DNA of 55,736 nucleotides from Candidatus Daviesbacteria bacterium (GTDB taxonomy: Bacteria > Patescibacteriota > Microgenomatia > Daviesbacterales > UBA10151): positions 1 through 55,736 of the forward strand of contig JAUYKM010000014.1 in assembly GCA_030699125.1 (NCBI GenBank). The letters run 5' to 3'. Of the stretch, positions 7,826 to 17,238 are shown piece after piece (position 1 is the stretch's first letter; each line of letters starts with the position of its first letter). The notes under the pieces were generated by a model. It was given only the letters and a program-made list of their open reading frames with translations, was not told the DNA's origin and made no database searches. Made by a program: the position numbers and the translations under genes.

Positions 7826-9697
7826 TTATTGCTCTTCTTCTGTTTGTTCTTCCTCAGGCGCCTGCAAATCTACTACATAAATTTTTGAACCTTCCAGAAG
7901 ATAAATCTTTTTCCCTACCTCATCCACTACCAAATCTGTAGCTGTGGAGAATTTATTGCCGGCAATCTGGCTCCTGTATACTCCGTCTTTGGCCAGTACT
8001 AACAATCTGGAGTTTCCTGAATCCAAAACATAGAGATTATCAGTATCTTGAGAGGTAAAGAAGCTTTTAGGATCTTTCACTCCCTTGTCCAGTCCTTGAT
8101 AGGTAAAATTATCTTTATTTCCTCTGGTAAATCTTAAAATCTCTCCATTTGATTTTAGAACATAGATTGATGATTCAATCTGCATTCTGCTACTGTCAGA
8201 AAGATCCGCTTCCACATCATCTTTTAAGTAAGAGCTTTTATCTGCATATCCTGATGCAACAGGCACATATTTCCAAATCTGTCCGCCAGCTGGCGGACTG
8301 GAATCTAAAATGTACGCATTTGATCCAAAACTGCCAATATCGGCAATTTCACCCCATTCTTTATCCGCTTCAGCGACCGCAGTTTGTTCTTTACTTTTGA
8401 CATCAGTTCTAATTACTCCTTTATCAGAAGCAAAACTGAAGGCAAAGTTATTATTTAGGATTGCCAGGGAGGCATCACCCAACTGCTCCCCACCTGCCAA
8501 AATCTCATTACTTTTTTGAGAAATATCAACTAAAAGCAGGGTTTTAGTCTGCGGGTCCAAAAGCAAGATATTGCCGGAAGATAAACTCATCTGCTTGGCT
8601 TGAAAACCTTCTTTGGCCAATCCTAAATCCAAGAAAACAGGAAACTCAGATGCTTCAAATTGCTGCAAAATTGATTTTTCCTCTTCATTAATTTGATTTT
8701 GCAGATCCTTAGCCTCACCCTCATTGGGTTTTAGACTTAAGGCTTGCTGCAAATTGGCCTTGGCTGAATCCAGCTTTGTTTTTGCCTCCACCGGATTTAA
8801 GCTTTTGAGCCCTTTGGCAGCTTCAAAATCATCCCTGGAGGATTGGATTAATTGGTTAAACTGAGCATCTCTTTGCTGATCTTTGGCTTGTTTATAATTT
8901 AGCCCCACCCCGATAGCAATTATGACAATTAAGATAACGGCCAACAACAGTCTGCCTCTGCCGCTCGTGGGGAAAAATCTGCCTAACTTCTTAAAAATAG
9001 TTAAAATACCTCCTAGTTTAGTGAGTACTTTTGTCGCTATTTTTTCTCCCTCAGTTGCTTTCACCTCCACTTTTTCTAAATCCTCTTCTTCCTGGGCAAG
9101 CGGGGGAATAGCAGCAGCCTCCTCTCCTTCTACTTCAACCTCAACTAAAACACCGGCCAAGCCTTGGCTTTCAGACTCCTGGCTGCCAATTTTTCCGGAA
9201 ATCTCTTCTTCAAAATTATCAATAGATAAATCCAAAGCTTTATCTAAATCATCTGATAAAAAGCTAACCATGCTTTTAGTGGCAAAGAGCACTTTATCGC
9301 TTTCTTCTAAAAATCCGGAGATTAACTGGCCCTCTGAACCAACGCTTAAAAGCGGTGAGCGTTGACCTGCTCTTTTTAAGTAAACCTCAACCTCTCCCTT
9401 ACCAATAAGATATAGTACCTTGCCGGAAAAGGAACCAACAATTAGCTGATATTCATCCTGTGATAATAATTTGGCCGCCTCGTCAGAAGTGGCTCTCAAT
9501 TTTTCCGCAGGTGTGCCTTCAAATTCAAAATAAAAATCAGCAATCTCAGAGAGAATCTGTCTGCCTTTGGTAAAAGCATCATCTGATATTAGCTCCAAAA
9601 CCGCCGCGAAAGCCTCACTGTCACGCTCAGACGAGATGACCTGGGCAGCTTTTTGGTCAGTATTTAGTCCTTGTACTTTAGCAAATTTTAATAGCAT
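7826..9697 (-). CDS. Membrane protein: degenerate PP2C-like domain, TM helix, beta-propeller-like C-terminus
   Basis: A 623-residue protein. Residues 1-165 resemble a PPM/PP2C phosphatase scaffold (GSFSGKVLYLIGKGEVEVYL, then ESDKVLFATKSMVSFL), but the usual metal-binding DGMGG is absent, so it is probably not an active phosphatase. One TM helix lies near 250-268 (LLLAVILIVIIAIGVGL), followed by a coiled coil (about 270-345). After this come repeated strands such as NLYVLDSGNSRLLVLAKDG, typical of NHL/beta-propeller blades. The soluble ends lie on opposite membrane sides, suggesting a signalling or scaffold role. A 14-bp palindrome at 8282-8295 adds PPAGG inside the propeller. Confidence 0.55.
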   Translation of the reverse strand: MLLKFAKVQGLNTDQKAAQVISSERDSEAFAAVLELISDDAFTKGRQILSEIADFYFEFEGTPAEKLRATSDEAAKLLSQDEYQLIVGSFSGKVLYLIGKGEVEVYLKRAGQRSPLLSVGSEGQLISGFLEESDKVLFATKSMVSFLSDDLDKALDLSIDNFEEEISGKIGSQESESQGLAGVLVEVEVEGEEAAAIPPLAQEEEDLEKVEVKATEGEKIATKVLTKLGGILTIFKKLGRFFPTSGRGRLLLAVILIVIIAIGVGLNYKQAKDQQRDAQFNQLIQSSRDDFEAAKGLKSLNPVEAKTKLDSAKANLQQALSLKPNEGEAKDLQNQINEEEKSILQQFEASEFPVFLDLGLAKEGFQAKQMSLSSGNILLLDPQTKTLLLVDISQKSNEILAGGEQLGDASLAILNNNFAFSFASDKGVIRTDVKSKEQTAVAEADKEWGEIADIGSFGSNAYILDSSPPAGGQIWKYVPVASGYADKSSYLKDDVEADLSDSSRMQIESSIYVLKSNGEILRFTRGNKDNFTYQGLDKGVKDPKSFFTSQDTDNLYVLDSGNSRLLVLAKDGVYRSQIAGNKFSTATDLVVDEVGKKIYLLEGSKIYVVDLQAPEEEQTEEEQ

Positions 9698-9707
9698 AGT
9701 TACCTCC

Positions 9708-9944
9708 CTAAAGTATTCCGAAAATCAAAACAATCAAGCCAATGGCAAATCCTCCGTGGATAATAGCTATAGCCTTTACCACCCCAGAAACAGGTGTGAT
9801 CAAGGTTTTTCCCATCAGATCAACCTGTCTGACAATCAGTAATGCAAATATAGCGTAAAATATCAAAATAAGCAAAACCACTCCTTTTAAAAACCCCTCA
9901 GCCAAAGATGTATTTAATAAATTAGATGAATTAGTAGTCGGCAT
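9708..9944 (-). CDS. Small two-helix membrane protein, function unknown
   Basis: A 78-residue protein with two hydrophobic helices (about 20-40 and 55-77) joined by a short loop RQVDLMGKTLITPVSG. No catalytic motifs are seen. Its start codon overlaps the stop of the PH-domain gene upstream and only 10 nt separate it from the phosphatase-like gene downstream, so the three probably act together in the membrane. Its two-helix form resembles VirB2-like pilin subunits, but the SGGDKE motif seen in those genes is missing. Confidence 0.6.
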   Translation of the reverse strand: MPTTNSSNLLNTSLAEGFLKGVVLLILIFYAIFALLIVRQVDLMGKTLITPVSGVVKAIAIIHGGFAIGLIVLIFGIL

Positions 9945-10492
9945 CAGTTTCCTCCAGACTTTTTTTGTGCCTGGTCCAAAATAAAATCAGCTACCTGATG
10001 TGGTCTTGGTACTTTGTGAAAATCCACACTTTTGCTGGCTCCGGCAGTCTGAACAAAGACATCTCCATAATGGAAAAGTGCTTGTAATATTCCGCCCATG
10101 GAAGATGATACATCTTCTACATTTCTTAAAGGGGCCACATCAATATTTCTAAAAAGCAGTGAGTGAAAATCTATATCCACAATATTTTTATTAGTCACAA
10201 TATAAACATTAAAATACCAAAAAAGAAACCCCTCAAAAACAATTATTAATACTAAAAGATAATTAATTAAAAGAAAAACTAATCTAAAAGATGCCGGTAT
10301 GAAAGATAGATCAAAATTGACAAGTGTCAAGATTCGAGGCAATAAAAAAGGGAGAAAAAATAAAAAAATAGCCAAAATTATCCAAGATAGGTTGGTAATG
10401 GGATGAGCCCTTAAAAGAAGCAGAATCTTTTCATCTCTGTCTTGGCCGGCAAAAGAGCAGTTTTGGGGATTCTCTATATAAGCTGGAAACAT
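9944..10492 (-). CDS. PH-domain (bPH2-type) membrane protein
   Basis: A 182-residue protein. Two TM helices (about 36-60 and 75-100) follow an N-terminal DEKILLLLRAHPITNLSW segment, and a bacterial pleckstrin-homology-like domain follows: YFNVYIVTNKNIVDIDFHSLLFRNIDVAPLRNVEDVS, the usual YxITxxRI-x-x-GxxxxxxxxIPLxxIxDV pattern. Such YdbS/YdbT-like proteins are membrane-associated with poorly known roles. It leads the operon that ends with smpB. A palindromic element (10519-10585) lies just upstream. Confidence 0.75.
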   Translation of the reverse strand: MFPAYIENPQNCSFAGQDRDEKILLLLRAHPITNLSWIILAIFLFFLPFLLPRILTLVNFDLSFIPASFRLVFLLINYLLVLIIVFEGFLFWYFNVYIVTNKNIVDIDFHSLLFRNIDVAPLRNVEDVSSSMGGILQALFHYGDVFVQTAGASKSVDFHKVPRPHQVADFILDQAQKKSGGN

Positions 10493-10518
10493 GGCTCAAG
10501 TATAGCACAACTTCTCCT

Positions 10519-10585
10519 GTCATTCCCGCGCAAGCGGGAATCTATACAAATAAATTTATGGATCCCGGATCAAGTCCGGGATGAC
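10519..10585. repeat. Composite palindromic element, copy 1
   Basis: GTCAT...ATGAC at the ends enclose two hairpins, ATTCCCGC-GCAA-GCGGGAAT and TCCCGGA-TCAAG-TCCGGGA. Copies of the same plan occur at 23731, 24335, 39321 and 45806. This one is intergenic, between the SpoIID gene and the PH-domain gene, both leftward, and may end the first transcript or protect its 3' end. Confidence 0.85.
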
Positions 10586-10593
10586 ACTTTGTG

Positions 10594-12303
10594 TCACTTT
10601 AGCTCAATATTAAATAGCGGTCCTACAATCTGAATATTGGCGGGGGCTCTGAGGTTAAAGAAGTTTTTAAATTCTGCACCATTAAATGTTTCTGATCTAC
10701 CATCACCTGATACTGTCACAGAGGTAGTCATACCAGAGCCAAAATCAGCTGAAACCGTAACTGAGGAAACGCTATTGAAAGGACTGCCTCCTCTCCCTTG
10801 CAATTCTTGTTTGATTCTGGCCTCATCCCATGTTTCCTGCCCCTCAGGATTAGGTTTATCAGTCTGATAAATATGCGCAGAAACCCCTCCATCTCTTTTA
10901 GAAAGCATGATGACATTAGCAATATCCGCTACTTCATTAGATTTAAGCCAGGCAGATTTATTAAATTCTGCTCTGGTACCTTGGGCAGCATAAAAACAGG
11001 GCGATTCTTTGTCATAAGATAAAGAGGAAAGATCCCCAAAAGATCCAATATCGCCTGTGGTGTCTCTTAATCTTTTGGTATAGGAGCGGGAGTTCCAACC
11101 TACATCAGAGGAGCTGAAGGTATACCCCCCATCTGTTGATGAATAATAGGCAGAAATGGGAGAGCCTCCGGAAATCATCACTTTCCCGGCAGTTTGTTCA
11201 ACAGCTGCTTTCCAATTCCCTGATTTGGGAGGCTGCTTATAGACTTGACATGCTTGGGTGGTACAGATTTCTTTGGAACCATTGTTGGTATAGGATAAGG
11301 CATAAGAGCGGGCTGCGATGGCCTGGGCTTTTAAGGCCTCCATGGGCCAAGATTCGGGCATTTCATAAATCCCCAAAAGGTATGTTTCTATGGGCATTAA
11401 TCCATAGCCGGAAACGGAAATATTGATGTTATCTCTTTGTTCAAAGGAAAAATCCTGAAAATATGCCTGTAAAATCTGATCTGCAGATTGTCCTGCCTGG
11501 GCTCTACCTAAGGCTCCGTATTGGTTCATACCTACTCTGTGAGGAATGCCGTAGGTGAAAAAAGCAAAGGCAGGCCTAAACCCGGGATCAAACTTACCCT
11601 CACGATCATCCACGCAAAGAAGGGGGCCTGCGCCCAATGAGGTAGGTAAGTTTAGGGCTGCCTGACGAGAAGCAATAATTTGTTGCTGACGGGCACTTAA
11701 TTGGGCAATCTTGGTGGAAAGTTCTGCCTGGAATGCCTTAGCTTTAGAAACCTCGCCTCCGATAAACTTGGCATTTTTGTCTACCTCCACCTGTAAAGCG
11801 GCCAGTCTTATCTTGTCATTTTCCAGTTTTTCTTTTTGAGTCAAAAGATCAATCACATCCTTGGTGATAGAGGTAATAATTTGTTTGTCATCTTTGGTAA
11901 CTGTTTGATAATAGGATAATTCCCTAAATAGATTCCCTGAAGAGATGGAGGATAAAATTACAGTCATGGGATCAGTTAAATAAGAACGGATATAGTAGGC
12001 TCTGACTCTTTCTTCCAAAAGAGCCTGCTGCAAAGCCAATTTTTCTTCTCTTAAATCCAGCTCTTTTTGTTTGGTTTTAATATTGGCATTTAGTGTATTA
12101 ATAGAGGCTTGAATTTGAGCCAGTTGCCTTTGTAGAGACCGGAGTTGTCCTTCCAAAGGCTTGGTGGCATTAACGGATAACTCCCTTTGCTTGTTTAAAT
12201 CATCAATTTGCCTTTGCAGATCCTCTATTTCATCAGCAGAGGTAAAGCTAACAAGTAACAAGGCACAAGTAACAAGTAGGAAAATTGCCAGGAAACGGGG
12301 CAT
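10594..12303 (-). CDS. Secreted SpoIID/LytB-domain protein with N-terminal coiled coil
   Basis: A 569-residue protein. A signal peptide (MPRFLAIFLLVTCALLLVSF) is followed by a long coiled coil (about 25-215), like that of EnvC/PcsB-type cell-wall regulators. A SpoIID domain then covers about 245-480, seen in IPHRVGMNQYGALGRAQAG, the IETYLLGIYEMPESWPMEAL segment and KAQAIAARSYAL. SpoIID enzymes are lytic transglycosylases that open peptidoglycan. The fusion suggests a cell-division or envelope-remodelling hydrolase with self-regulation (inference). A degenerate AAGTAACAAG-type repeat lies in the signal-peptide coding region. Confidence 0.85.
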   Translation of the reverse strand: MPRFLAIFLLVTCALLLVSFTSADEIEDLQRQIDDLNKQRELSVNATKPLEGQLRSLQRQLAQIQASINTLNANIKTKQKELDLREEKLALQQALLEERVRAYYIRSYLTDPMTVILSSISSGNLFRELSYYQTVTKDDKQIITSITKDVIDLLTQKEKLENDKIRLAALQVEVDKNAKFIGGEVSKAKAFQAELSTKIAQLSARQQQIIASRQAALNLPTSLGAGPLLCVDDREGKFDPGFRPAFAFFTYGIPHRVGMNQYGALGRAQAGQSADQILQAYFQDFSFEQRDNINISVSGYGLMPIETYLLGIYEMPESWPMEALKAQAIAARSYALSYTNNGSKEICTTQACQVYKQPPKSGNWKAAVEQTAGKVMISGGSPISAYYSSTDGGYTFSSSDVGWNSRSYTKRLRDTTGDIGSFGDLSSLSYDKESPCFYAAQGTRAEFNKSAWLKSNEVADIANVIMLSKRDGGVSAHIYQTDKPNPEGQETWDEARIKQELQGRGGSPFNSVSSVTVSADFGSGMTTSVTVSGDGRSETFNGAEFKNFFNLRAPANIQIVGPLFNIELK

Positions 12304-12352
12304 GGTTTTATGATTTTACCATAGAAGAATCTTATCTAGAGCTAAAATAAGT

Positions 12353-12382
12353 TTGACACCTGTCGCCAGAATACCGTACCAT
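12353..12382 (+). promoter_or_regulatory. Promoter of the T4SS-cluster gene at 12389
   Basis: TTGACA (12353-12358) and TACCAT (12377-12382) are 18 bp apart. The -10 box ends 6 nt before the ATG at 12389, so transcription would begin at or next to the start codon, giving a leaderless message. No Shine-Dalgarno sequence is seen. Confidence 0.55.
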
Positions 12383-12388
12383 TAATTC

Positions 12389-14362
12389 ATGGAGCTACCT
12401 AACTTGCCTAACTTACTCAAATTCAAATATACAGAAGGACCTTACTCCCCAAAATACAAACCTGTACCGCCAATTCCAGAAGCTGATCTTGGATCTAATC
12501 CTGTAGATATAGTCTCTCGTCCTATCGAGGGCACCCTTACTATTTCTGAAAAGAAAAAAATTAACCGTACAAATTTTGCTTTAGCTGTAGGAGGTAAAGT
12601 TTTCAATAATAGAGGCGATACTATTGAGGTTGAAGGCATTGCAGAACGGGCTCTAAAATCCATATATCGGGACTTAAAAGCATTTGATGAACGGACTGAA
12701 TTTTTCCAGAAGGAAATTGCAAAAATCCAACCTGATTATGAACCAAGAAGATTTTTGGGTCTTTTTAAACGTCCTTCTATCGCTAGGGAAGGTGCCGAAA
12801 ACACTATTGAGGAATATGAAGATGCAAACCAAAAACTACGCAAACAGATTGCTCAGAAAAGGGAGGGTATTAGTAAGTTACTATCTGAGCATCGTATACC
12901 AGGTGAAGTTTTGGGAGTATGGAATGACTTAATAGGCATTACTAAATTTCTTAGACAGAATCCCCAGGAAGAGGATTTTACTGCAGTACAGAAACAATTA
13001 GACTCCTTAAATATTAATCTCCCGCAAAGGGCCTCAGATGAAGGAGTCTCACCTCGATCATACCTTGAATTATTAATATCTGATACCGAAATTACAAGCC
13101 CTGGTTTTTCTGATTATGTATATTTAAGACTTGGATCACAACCTGCAGATAAGGAACTAGATGTCCTGCAGGAGGAGCTGGATAAACGAACTGTTTCCCA
13201 AAGTGAGGAGGCTAAACAATCTTATCAGCCGCTGGCTGAAACAAAAAATAAGGAAAGGTTACTAGCGCAAGATAAAACTACCTTAGAATTATCTTCTAAG
13301 AAAGGGCAAGAAATTGTTGATGATTTAGAGGTTATTGAAGTAGCTACAGAATTTATTAGGGAGCATTATTTGGTTGATGAATCTGAGATTAGCGCAATTG
13401 ATGATGAAACTTTAAGGATAACTGATTTAAAGGAACGCCTAGTTGCTTCTTTTGCAGAAGCTATCCAACTTTCGCGTGAGGTAAAAAAAATTAGAGGCAG
13501 CGAGCAAGGGAGAATTAGATCCAAATTCGAGCCAGATGCTACACCTGAAATGGAAAAGCAACTTAAGAAGGATGTAGCAACACTGGACAAGCGGCTACAA
13601 CAATTAAAACAGCGGAATGTTGATATTTTCGATTCTAAAAAAAGATTGACGGAAGCACCAGCTGAATTAAAAGCGGCGCTGGAATTAGTTAGCAGGCCAA
13701 ATTTTAATTTAGATCAGATGCCCAGAAATCAACGCAGGATTATTTTGTTGGATAATAAAAATTCCGGGCAGGAAATCTACATTACTGCACTAGTGGAGAT
13801 GGCAGTAGTACTTTTGGGAAAAGGCCAGATTAAAAGTTACGAGATGAATAATTCTGTTGATACTGTTATCAATGAGCAAACAGATTCTACAGAACTTACT
13901 AACCAGGCTAAAATTGCTCCTGAAAAAGTTGTTGAGGCAGTCATAAGAGGCGACGTTGATGCCTTTCAATTTATAGATATGTCCTCCCCTACAGATAATA
14001 AAGACCCTATTTATCTAAATTCAGTAAATAATGTCAGTTATTCTCCCGAACAATTAGCAGATTTTCTTCAAACTAAAGCCGATGAAGAAGCATTATCGGA
14101 TAAAGATACTGAAACTTATATTTACCAACTCATCTTAACAACTTCAAGAGATATGTATAAAGCTATCCTTTTTGAGAACAATACCATTAGGAGCGGGTCA
14201 ATAAACTTGATTAATCAGGAAGAGCTGGAAAACTTATGCAGGAGCTTAAATATGAATATTTCTAACATGGAAATAATTATGCGACTTAGCCAATTAATTC
14301 TAAATTTATTGGGAATAGCTGAAACAATAAGACTTTTTGGGCTGAAAAATCTCAAATATTAA
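12389..14362 (+). CDS. Large charged coiled-coil protein, function unknown
   Basis: I do not recognise this 657-residue protein. It is rich in Glu, Lys and Gln with heptad stretches at about 95-165 and 250-440, has no signal peptide, and has a weakly hydrophobic C-terminal segment (IIMRLSQLILNLLGIAETIRLFGL). It is the first gene of the T4SS-like cluster on the plus strand and lies 64 bp before the adhesin/pilin fusion gene. Together with the 1,232- and 448-residue proteins it is a candidate cytoplasmic component specific to the apparatus (inference). Confidence 0.7.
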   Translation: MELPNLPNLLKFKYTEGPYSPKYKPVPPIPEADLGSNPVDIVSRPIEGTLTISEKKKINRTNFALAVGGKVFNNRGDTIEVEGIAERALKSIYRDLKAFDERTEFFQKEIAKIQPDYEPRRFLGLFKRPSIAREGAENTIEEYEDANQKLRKQIAQKREGISKLLSEHRIPGEVLGVWNDLIGITKFLRQNPQEEDFTAVQKQLDSLNINLPQRASDEGVSPRSYLELLISDTEITSPGFSDYVYLRLGSQPADKELDVLQEELDKRTVSQSEEAKQSYQPLAETKNKERLLAQDKTTLELSSKKGQEIVDDLEVIEVATEFIREHYLVDESEISAIDDETLRITDLKERLVASFAEAIQLSREVKKIRGSEQGRIRSKFEPDATPEMEKQLKKDVATLDKRLQQLKQRNVDIFDSKKRLTEAPAELKAALELVSRPNFNLDQMPRNQRRIILLDNKNSGQEIYITALVEMAVVLLGKGQIKSYEMNNSVDTVINEQTDSTELTNQAKIAPEKVVEAVIRGDVDAFQFIDMSSPTDNKDPIYLNSVNNVSYSPEQLADFLQTKADEEALSDKDTETYIYQLILTTSRDMYKAILFENNTIRSGSINLINQEELENLCRSLNMNISNMEIIMRLSQLILNLLGIAETIRLFGLKNLKY

Positions 14363-14426
14363 GAAACGGCTTAAATAATTAGCCTGATATATACTTTTTT
14401 AAAAAAATTGTGCTAATCTGAAACTA

Positions 14427-15917
14427 ATGTCCAAAATTCTTTCATTCGTTTTATTCTATCTTCTCTGTATAGTTTTTTTTCTATTTCCAAAAAATGTGCA
14501 CGCTGCTGATATAAAAATGTGGGGTATAGAACTGAATACTCCAGGAACGGCAACAATGGAAGTAGATATAAAAACTACCAATCCAGATAAAAATTACACA
14601 TTTTATAGTGATACAAGCAAAGAAACAAATTCTAAACAAAAAAATGATTGCAAACGCTTTGTAAATCCTGGTCCGTGTATAGGTAACCGCTACATAGAAT
14701 CTGCCAGTTCAGGCACTACTAGAATCGAGATTACAGCAGTTCGGAAGTATGTTGATGGAGATTTATCAGACGGAAGCTATAAACTGATTAAAATGGATAC
14801 CCCTGGTGTAAATGGAACAACTATCTGGGATTTAAGAGGTAATGGTGAGATTGGATTTGTGACTTACGCTTGGACTGATGCAGAAAAATCTATACCAGCT
14901 CCAGGAACACCTACTACAAATTTAACTCCAACTGAAGTTGAGAAAAATGGGCAGATTTTAGCTTTAATAAATTTTCCTGATCCTAAAGCCCCAAGCTATA
15001 CAGTTACTATTGCCGATACACTTAATTTACAAAATCCAGTCAGCAGCTTAACTGTTCAATGTGATCCCAATGCTAACAAATGTGATTCTATAACTTCTGT
15101 TAAGAATTTAGACAATGCTAATTTAAGCCCAAATGGAAATGATCTTGGTTTTACCATAATTGCCCAAACCCTTGGTGGTCCAGCAAATTTCCCAATAGAA
15201 GATCATACTTATAACCTGGCAATAACTTATCCTGGGAAACCATCAAGTATCTTTATCGGTAAAACATTTTCAGTAATAGGTACTTCTACACTTAAAGTGG
15301 AATTAAACCCTTCAACCGTAGACCAAACTCAAGGACTCCAATCTATACAAGTAAAGCTGGCTGATGGTACCAGTGAAAGATATGAAGTTAAATTATTGAG
15401 CAAAAGCAATATATTCACTTGTTCAGGAGCCGGGTGTATTTACGATTTGTCTATTCCTCCTTTAACCGAAGGAAGCTATGTTGTCACAGCAACTAATCTA
15501 CGTGATTCAAGTATTCATGGATCAGCTGTTTTGAAAGTTACTGGTAACGTAATCCCGAGTAAAATACCCAGTATAGACTGTAAAAAAGAGCCTGAAAAGT
15601 GTGCTTCTGCTGGTGGGACTCAGTGCGGATCAGATGAAGATCCGGCCATATCAACTGCCATAGGGTGTATTCATACATCTCCTGCCTCATTTGTGAAAGA
15701 TACTATGAAATTCTTTGTTGCTATATCCGGAGGTTTGGCATTTTTAATGATGTTACTCGGAGCATTTCAGATGTTAACCTCTGCCGGTAATCCGGAAACT
15801 TTGGCTGCAGGAAAGGATAGACTGCAGTCTGCAGTCATCGGATTACTAATCATCATCTTTGCCACATTACTGCTAAGAATTATCGGACTTGATATACTGG
15901 GATTACCAGGATTTTAA
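14427..15917 (+). CDS. Secreted multi-domain protein with C-terminal VirB2/pilin-like domain
   Basis: A 496-residue protein. A signal peptide (FVLFYLLCIVFFLFPKNVHA) is followed by about 380 residues of beta-rich, Cys-containing ectodomain resembling Ig-like/adhesin modules. It then ends in the same two-helix domain found in the next five small proteins, with the loop motif SAGNPETLAAGKDRLQSAVIG. It therefore looks like a pilin-type subunit carrying a large surface domain. The -10 box TAATCT (14414-14419) lies 7 nt before the ATG. The stop is 1 nt from the next gene. Confidence 0.65.
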   Translation: MSKILSFVLFYLLCIVFFLFPKNVHAADIKMWGIELNTPGTATMEVDIKTTNPDKNYTFYSDTSKETNSKQKNDCKRFVNPGPCIGNRYIESASSGTTRIEITAVRKYVDGDLSDGSYKLIKMDTPGVNGTTIWDLRGNGEIGFVTYAWTDAEKSIPAPGTPTTNLTPTEVEKNGQILALINFPDPKAPSYTVTIADTLNLQNPVSSLTVQCDPNANKCDSITSVKNLDNANLSPNGNDLGFTIIAQTLGGPANFPIEDHTYNLAITYPGKPSSIFIGKTFSVIGTSTLKVELNPSTVDQTQGLQSIQVKLADGTSERYEVKLLSKSNIFTCSGAGCIYDLSIPPLTEGSYVVTATNLRDSSIHGSAVLKVTGNVIPSKIPSIDCKKEPEKCASAGGTQCGSDEDPAISTAIGCIHTSPASFVKDTMKFFVAISGGLAFLMMLLGAFQMLTSAGNPETLAAGKDRLQSAVIGLLIIIFATLLLRIIGLDILGLPGF

Positions 15918-15918
15918 T

Positions 15919-16236
15919 ATGAACATTCCCTTCTTAAAAGAACTTTTTGAAAGTGAACAAAGTAATCCTGTGGTGAGCAGATTTGATAAGCTTAGCGATA
16001 TCCTATCCGGTCTTTTAAATATTGCCCTTTATATCGGGGTATTTTTAGCTTTTTACTGGCTAATCTGGGGGTCTTTTGAATATATTTTAGCCAAAGGTGA
16101 GAAAGAAGCTTTGGCTAAAGCAAGAGCTAGAATTACCTGGGCATTGATTGGACTGATTGTGATCTTTTTAGCTTTTATTTTGGCCAGATTTGCCGGGGAA
16201 ATTTTCCCTCCGGGAAGAGGAGGTTTACCATTTTAA
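15919..16236 (+). CDS. VirB2/TrbC-like two-helix pilin, paralogue 1
   Basis: A 105-residue protein with two TM helices flanking the basic loop AKGEKEALAKARARITWALIG, the signature shared by this tandem family. The ATG at 15919 follows the preceding stop by 1 nt; the longer in-frame extension to 15889 would overlap that gene and is rejected. VirB2-type proteins assemble the T4SS pilus or transmembrane channel (family knowledge). It has an unusually long soluble N-terminus compared with its neighbours. Confidence 0.72.
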   Translation: MNIPFLKELFESEQSNPVVSRFDKLSDILSGLLNIALYIGVFLAFYWLIWGSFEYILAKGEKEALAKARARITWALIGLIVIFLAFILARFAGEIFPPGRGGLPF

Positions 16237-16535
16237 TGAAAGGCGTTGATATTAGCCAATTTTTCGGCTTTGGGGATATTACTTCTTTGGGGGAAGGTAC
16301 TTCCAGATTGGTGGCCCCTATTTTTTCCATTGCCATGGCTTTGGTACTTATATATTTTCTCTTGGGAGCTTTTAAATATTTAAGAGCCGGGGGCAATAAA
16401 GAAGAGGTGGAGGGAGCAAGACTCATGATTGAACATGCTCTTTTTGGCTTTATTCTTTTAATGTTTAGCTTTTTAGTGCTACAATTTTTATTGTACAGGC
16501 TATTTGGAATTACAGATTTTCAAATATTTAAATGA
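16236..16535 (+). CDS. VirB2/TrbC-like two-helix pilin, paralogue 2
   Basis: A 99-residue protein. Its start ATG shares a base with the preceding TAA (TAATG), implying coupled translation. Two helices surround the loop RAGGNKEEVEGARLMIEHAL. The GG-NKE form is a variant of the SGGDKE motif of paralogues 3-5. No cleavable signal peptide is evident. It is likely an inner-membrane subunit of the T4SS-like apparatus. Confidence 0.72.
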   Translation: MKGVDISQFFGFGDITSLGEGTSRLVAPIFSIAMALVLIYFLLGAFKYLRAGGNKEEVEGARLMIEHALFGFILLMFSFLVLQFLLYRLFGITDFQIFK

Positions 16536-16864
16536 AAGAGGTAAAGGATATTTTCGGCACAATTGAACCGCCCGATCAACTCAAAGGGTTGGTTGGTAAA
16601 GATCAAACAGGTACTCAAGGGCTTAGTTTATTTTTATCCCAATTGGTGGCTTTAATTTATGTGGCAGCAGCTGTCATGCTTTTATTTATGTTGCTTTGGG
16701 GGGGATGGGATTGGATGACCTCAGGTGGAGATAAGGAGAAACTGGCAGCAGCCAGGGATAAGCTAATCCATGCTTTAATTGGTATTGGTCTTTTTGCCGC
16801 TGCCTTTGCCATCATCAGAGTCATTGAGACAGCTTTTGGCTTCAAAATCACCCCGGATATTTAG
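16532..16864 (+). CDS. VirB2/TrbC-like two-helix pilin, paralogue 3
   Basis: A 110-residue protein starting in an ATGA overlap with paralogue 2. Two TM helices enclose TSGGDKEKLAAARDKLIHALI. The polar N-terminus of about 35 residues precedes the first helix. It is closest in loop sequence to paralogue 4, suggesting recent duplication within the tandem array. Confidence 0.75.
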   Translation: MKEVKDIFGTIEPPDQLKGLVGKDQTGTQGLSLFLSQLVALIYVAAAVMLLFMLLWGGWDWMTSGGDKEKLAAARDKLIHALIGIGLFAAAFAIIRVIETAFGFKITPDI

Positions 16865-16905
16865 CATACTTGACAAGTAATTTATAGTATGCCTAAGATA
16901 AGATA

Positions 16906-17235
16906 ATGCAGGACCAAACAAGAGTTACCATTGAAAGACCTACTATAGACGGCGACCCGGTGGGTTTTGCCACTATTGGCGACTTTATTCAAAAAACACT
17001 GGCTTTGGCATTTATTATTGCTCTGATTGTGGTACTGGTAATGCTGATCATTGGGGCCTTTGAATGGATCACCTCAGGCGGAGACAAAGAGGCGGTGGGT
17101 AAAGCCAGGGGCAGAATTATCAATGCCTTAGTGGGTATGGCCATTTTAGCTGTGGCCTTTGCTCTATTCCAACTGGCCGGACAATTCTTAGGATTTAATG
17201 TTTTAGACTTTACCATTCCCACTCCAGCTCCCTAG
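16906..17235 (+). CDS. VirB2/TrbC-like two-helix pilin, paralogue 4
   Basis: A 109-residue protein with two TM helices around TSGGDKEAVGKARGRIINAL and a Pro-rich tail (TIPTPAP). It is separated from paralogue 3 by 41 bp, the largest gap in the array, which contains a TTGACA-like box (16869-16874) and may hold an internal promoter. Role as for its neighbours: T4SS pilus/channel subunit (family knowledge). Confidence 0.74.
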   Translation: MQDQTRVTIERPTIDGDPVGFATIGDFIQKTLALAFIIALIVVLVMLIIGAFEWITSGGDKEAVGKARGRIINALVGMAILAVAFALFQLAGQFLGFNVLDFTIPTPAP

Positions 17236-17238
17236 TAT

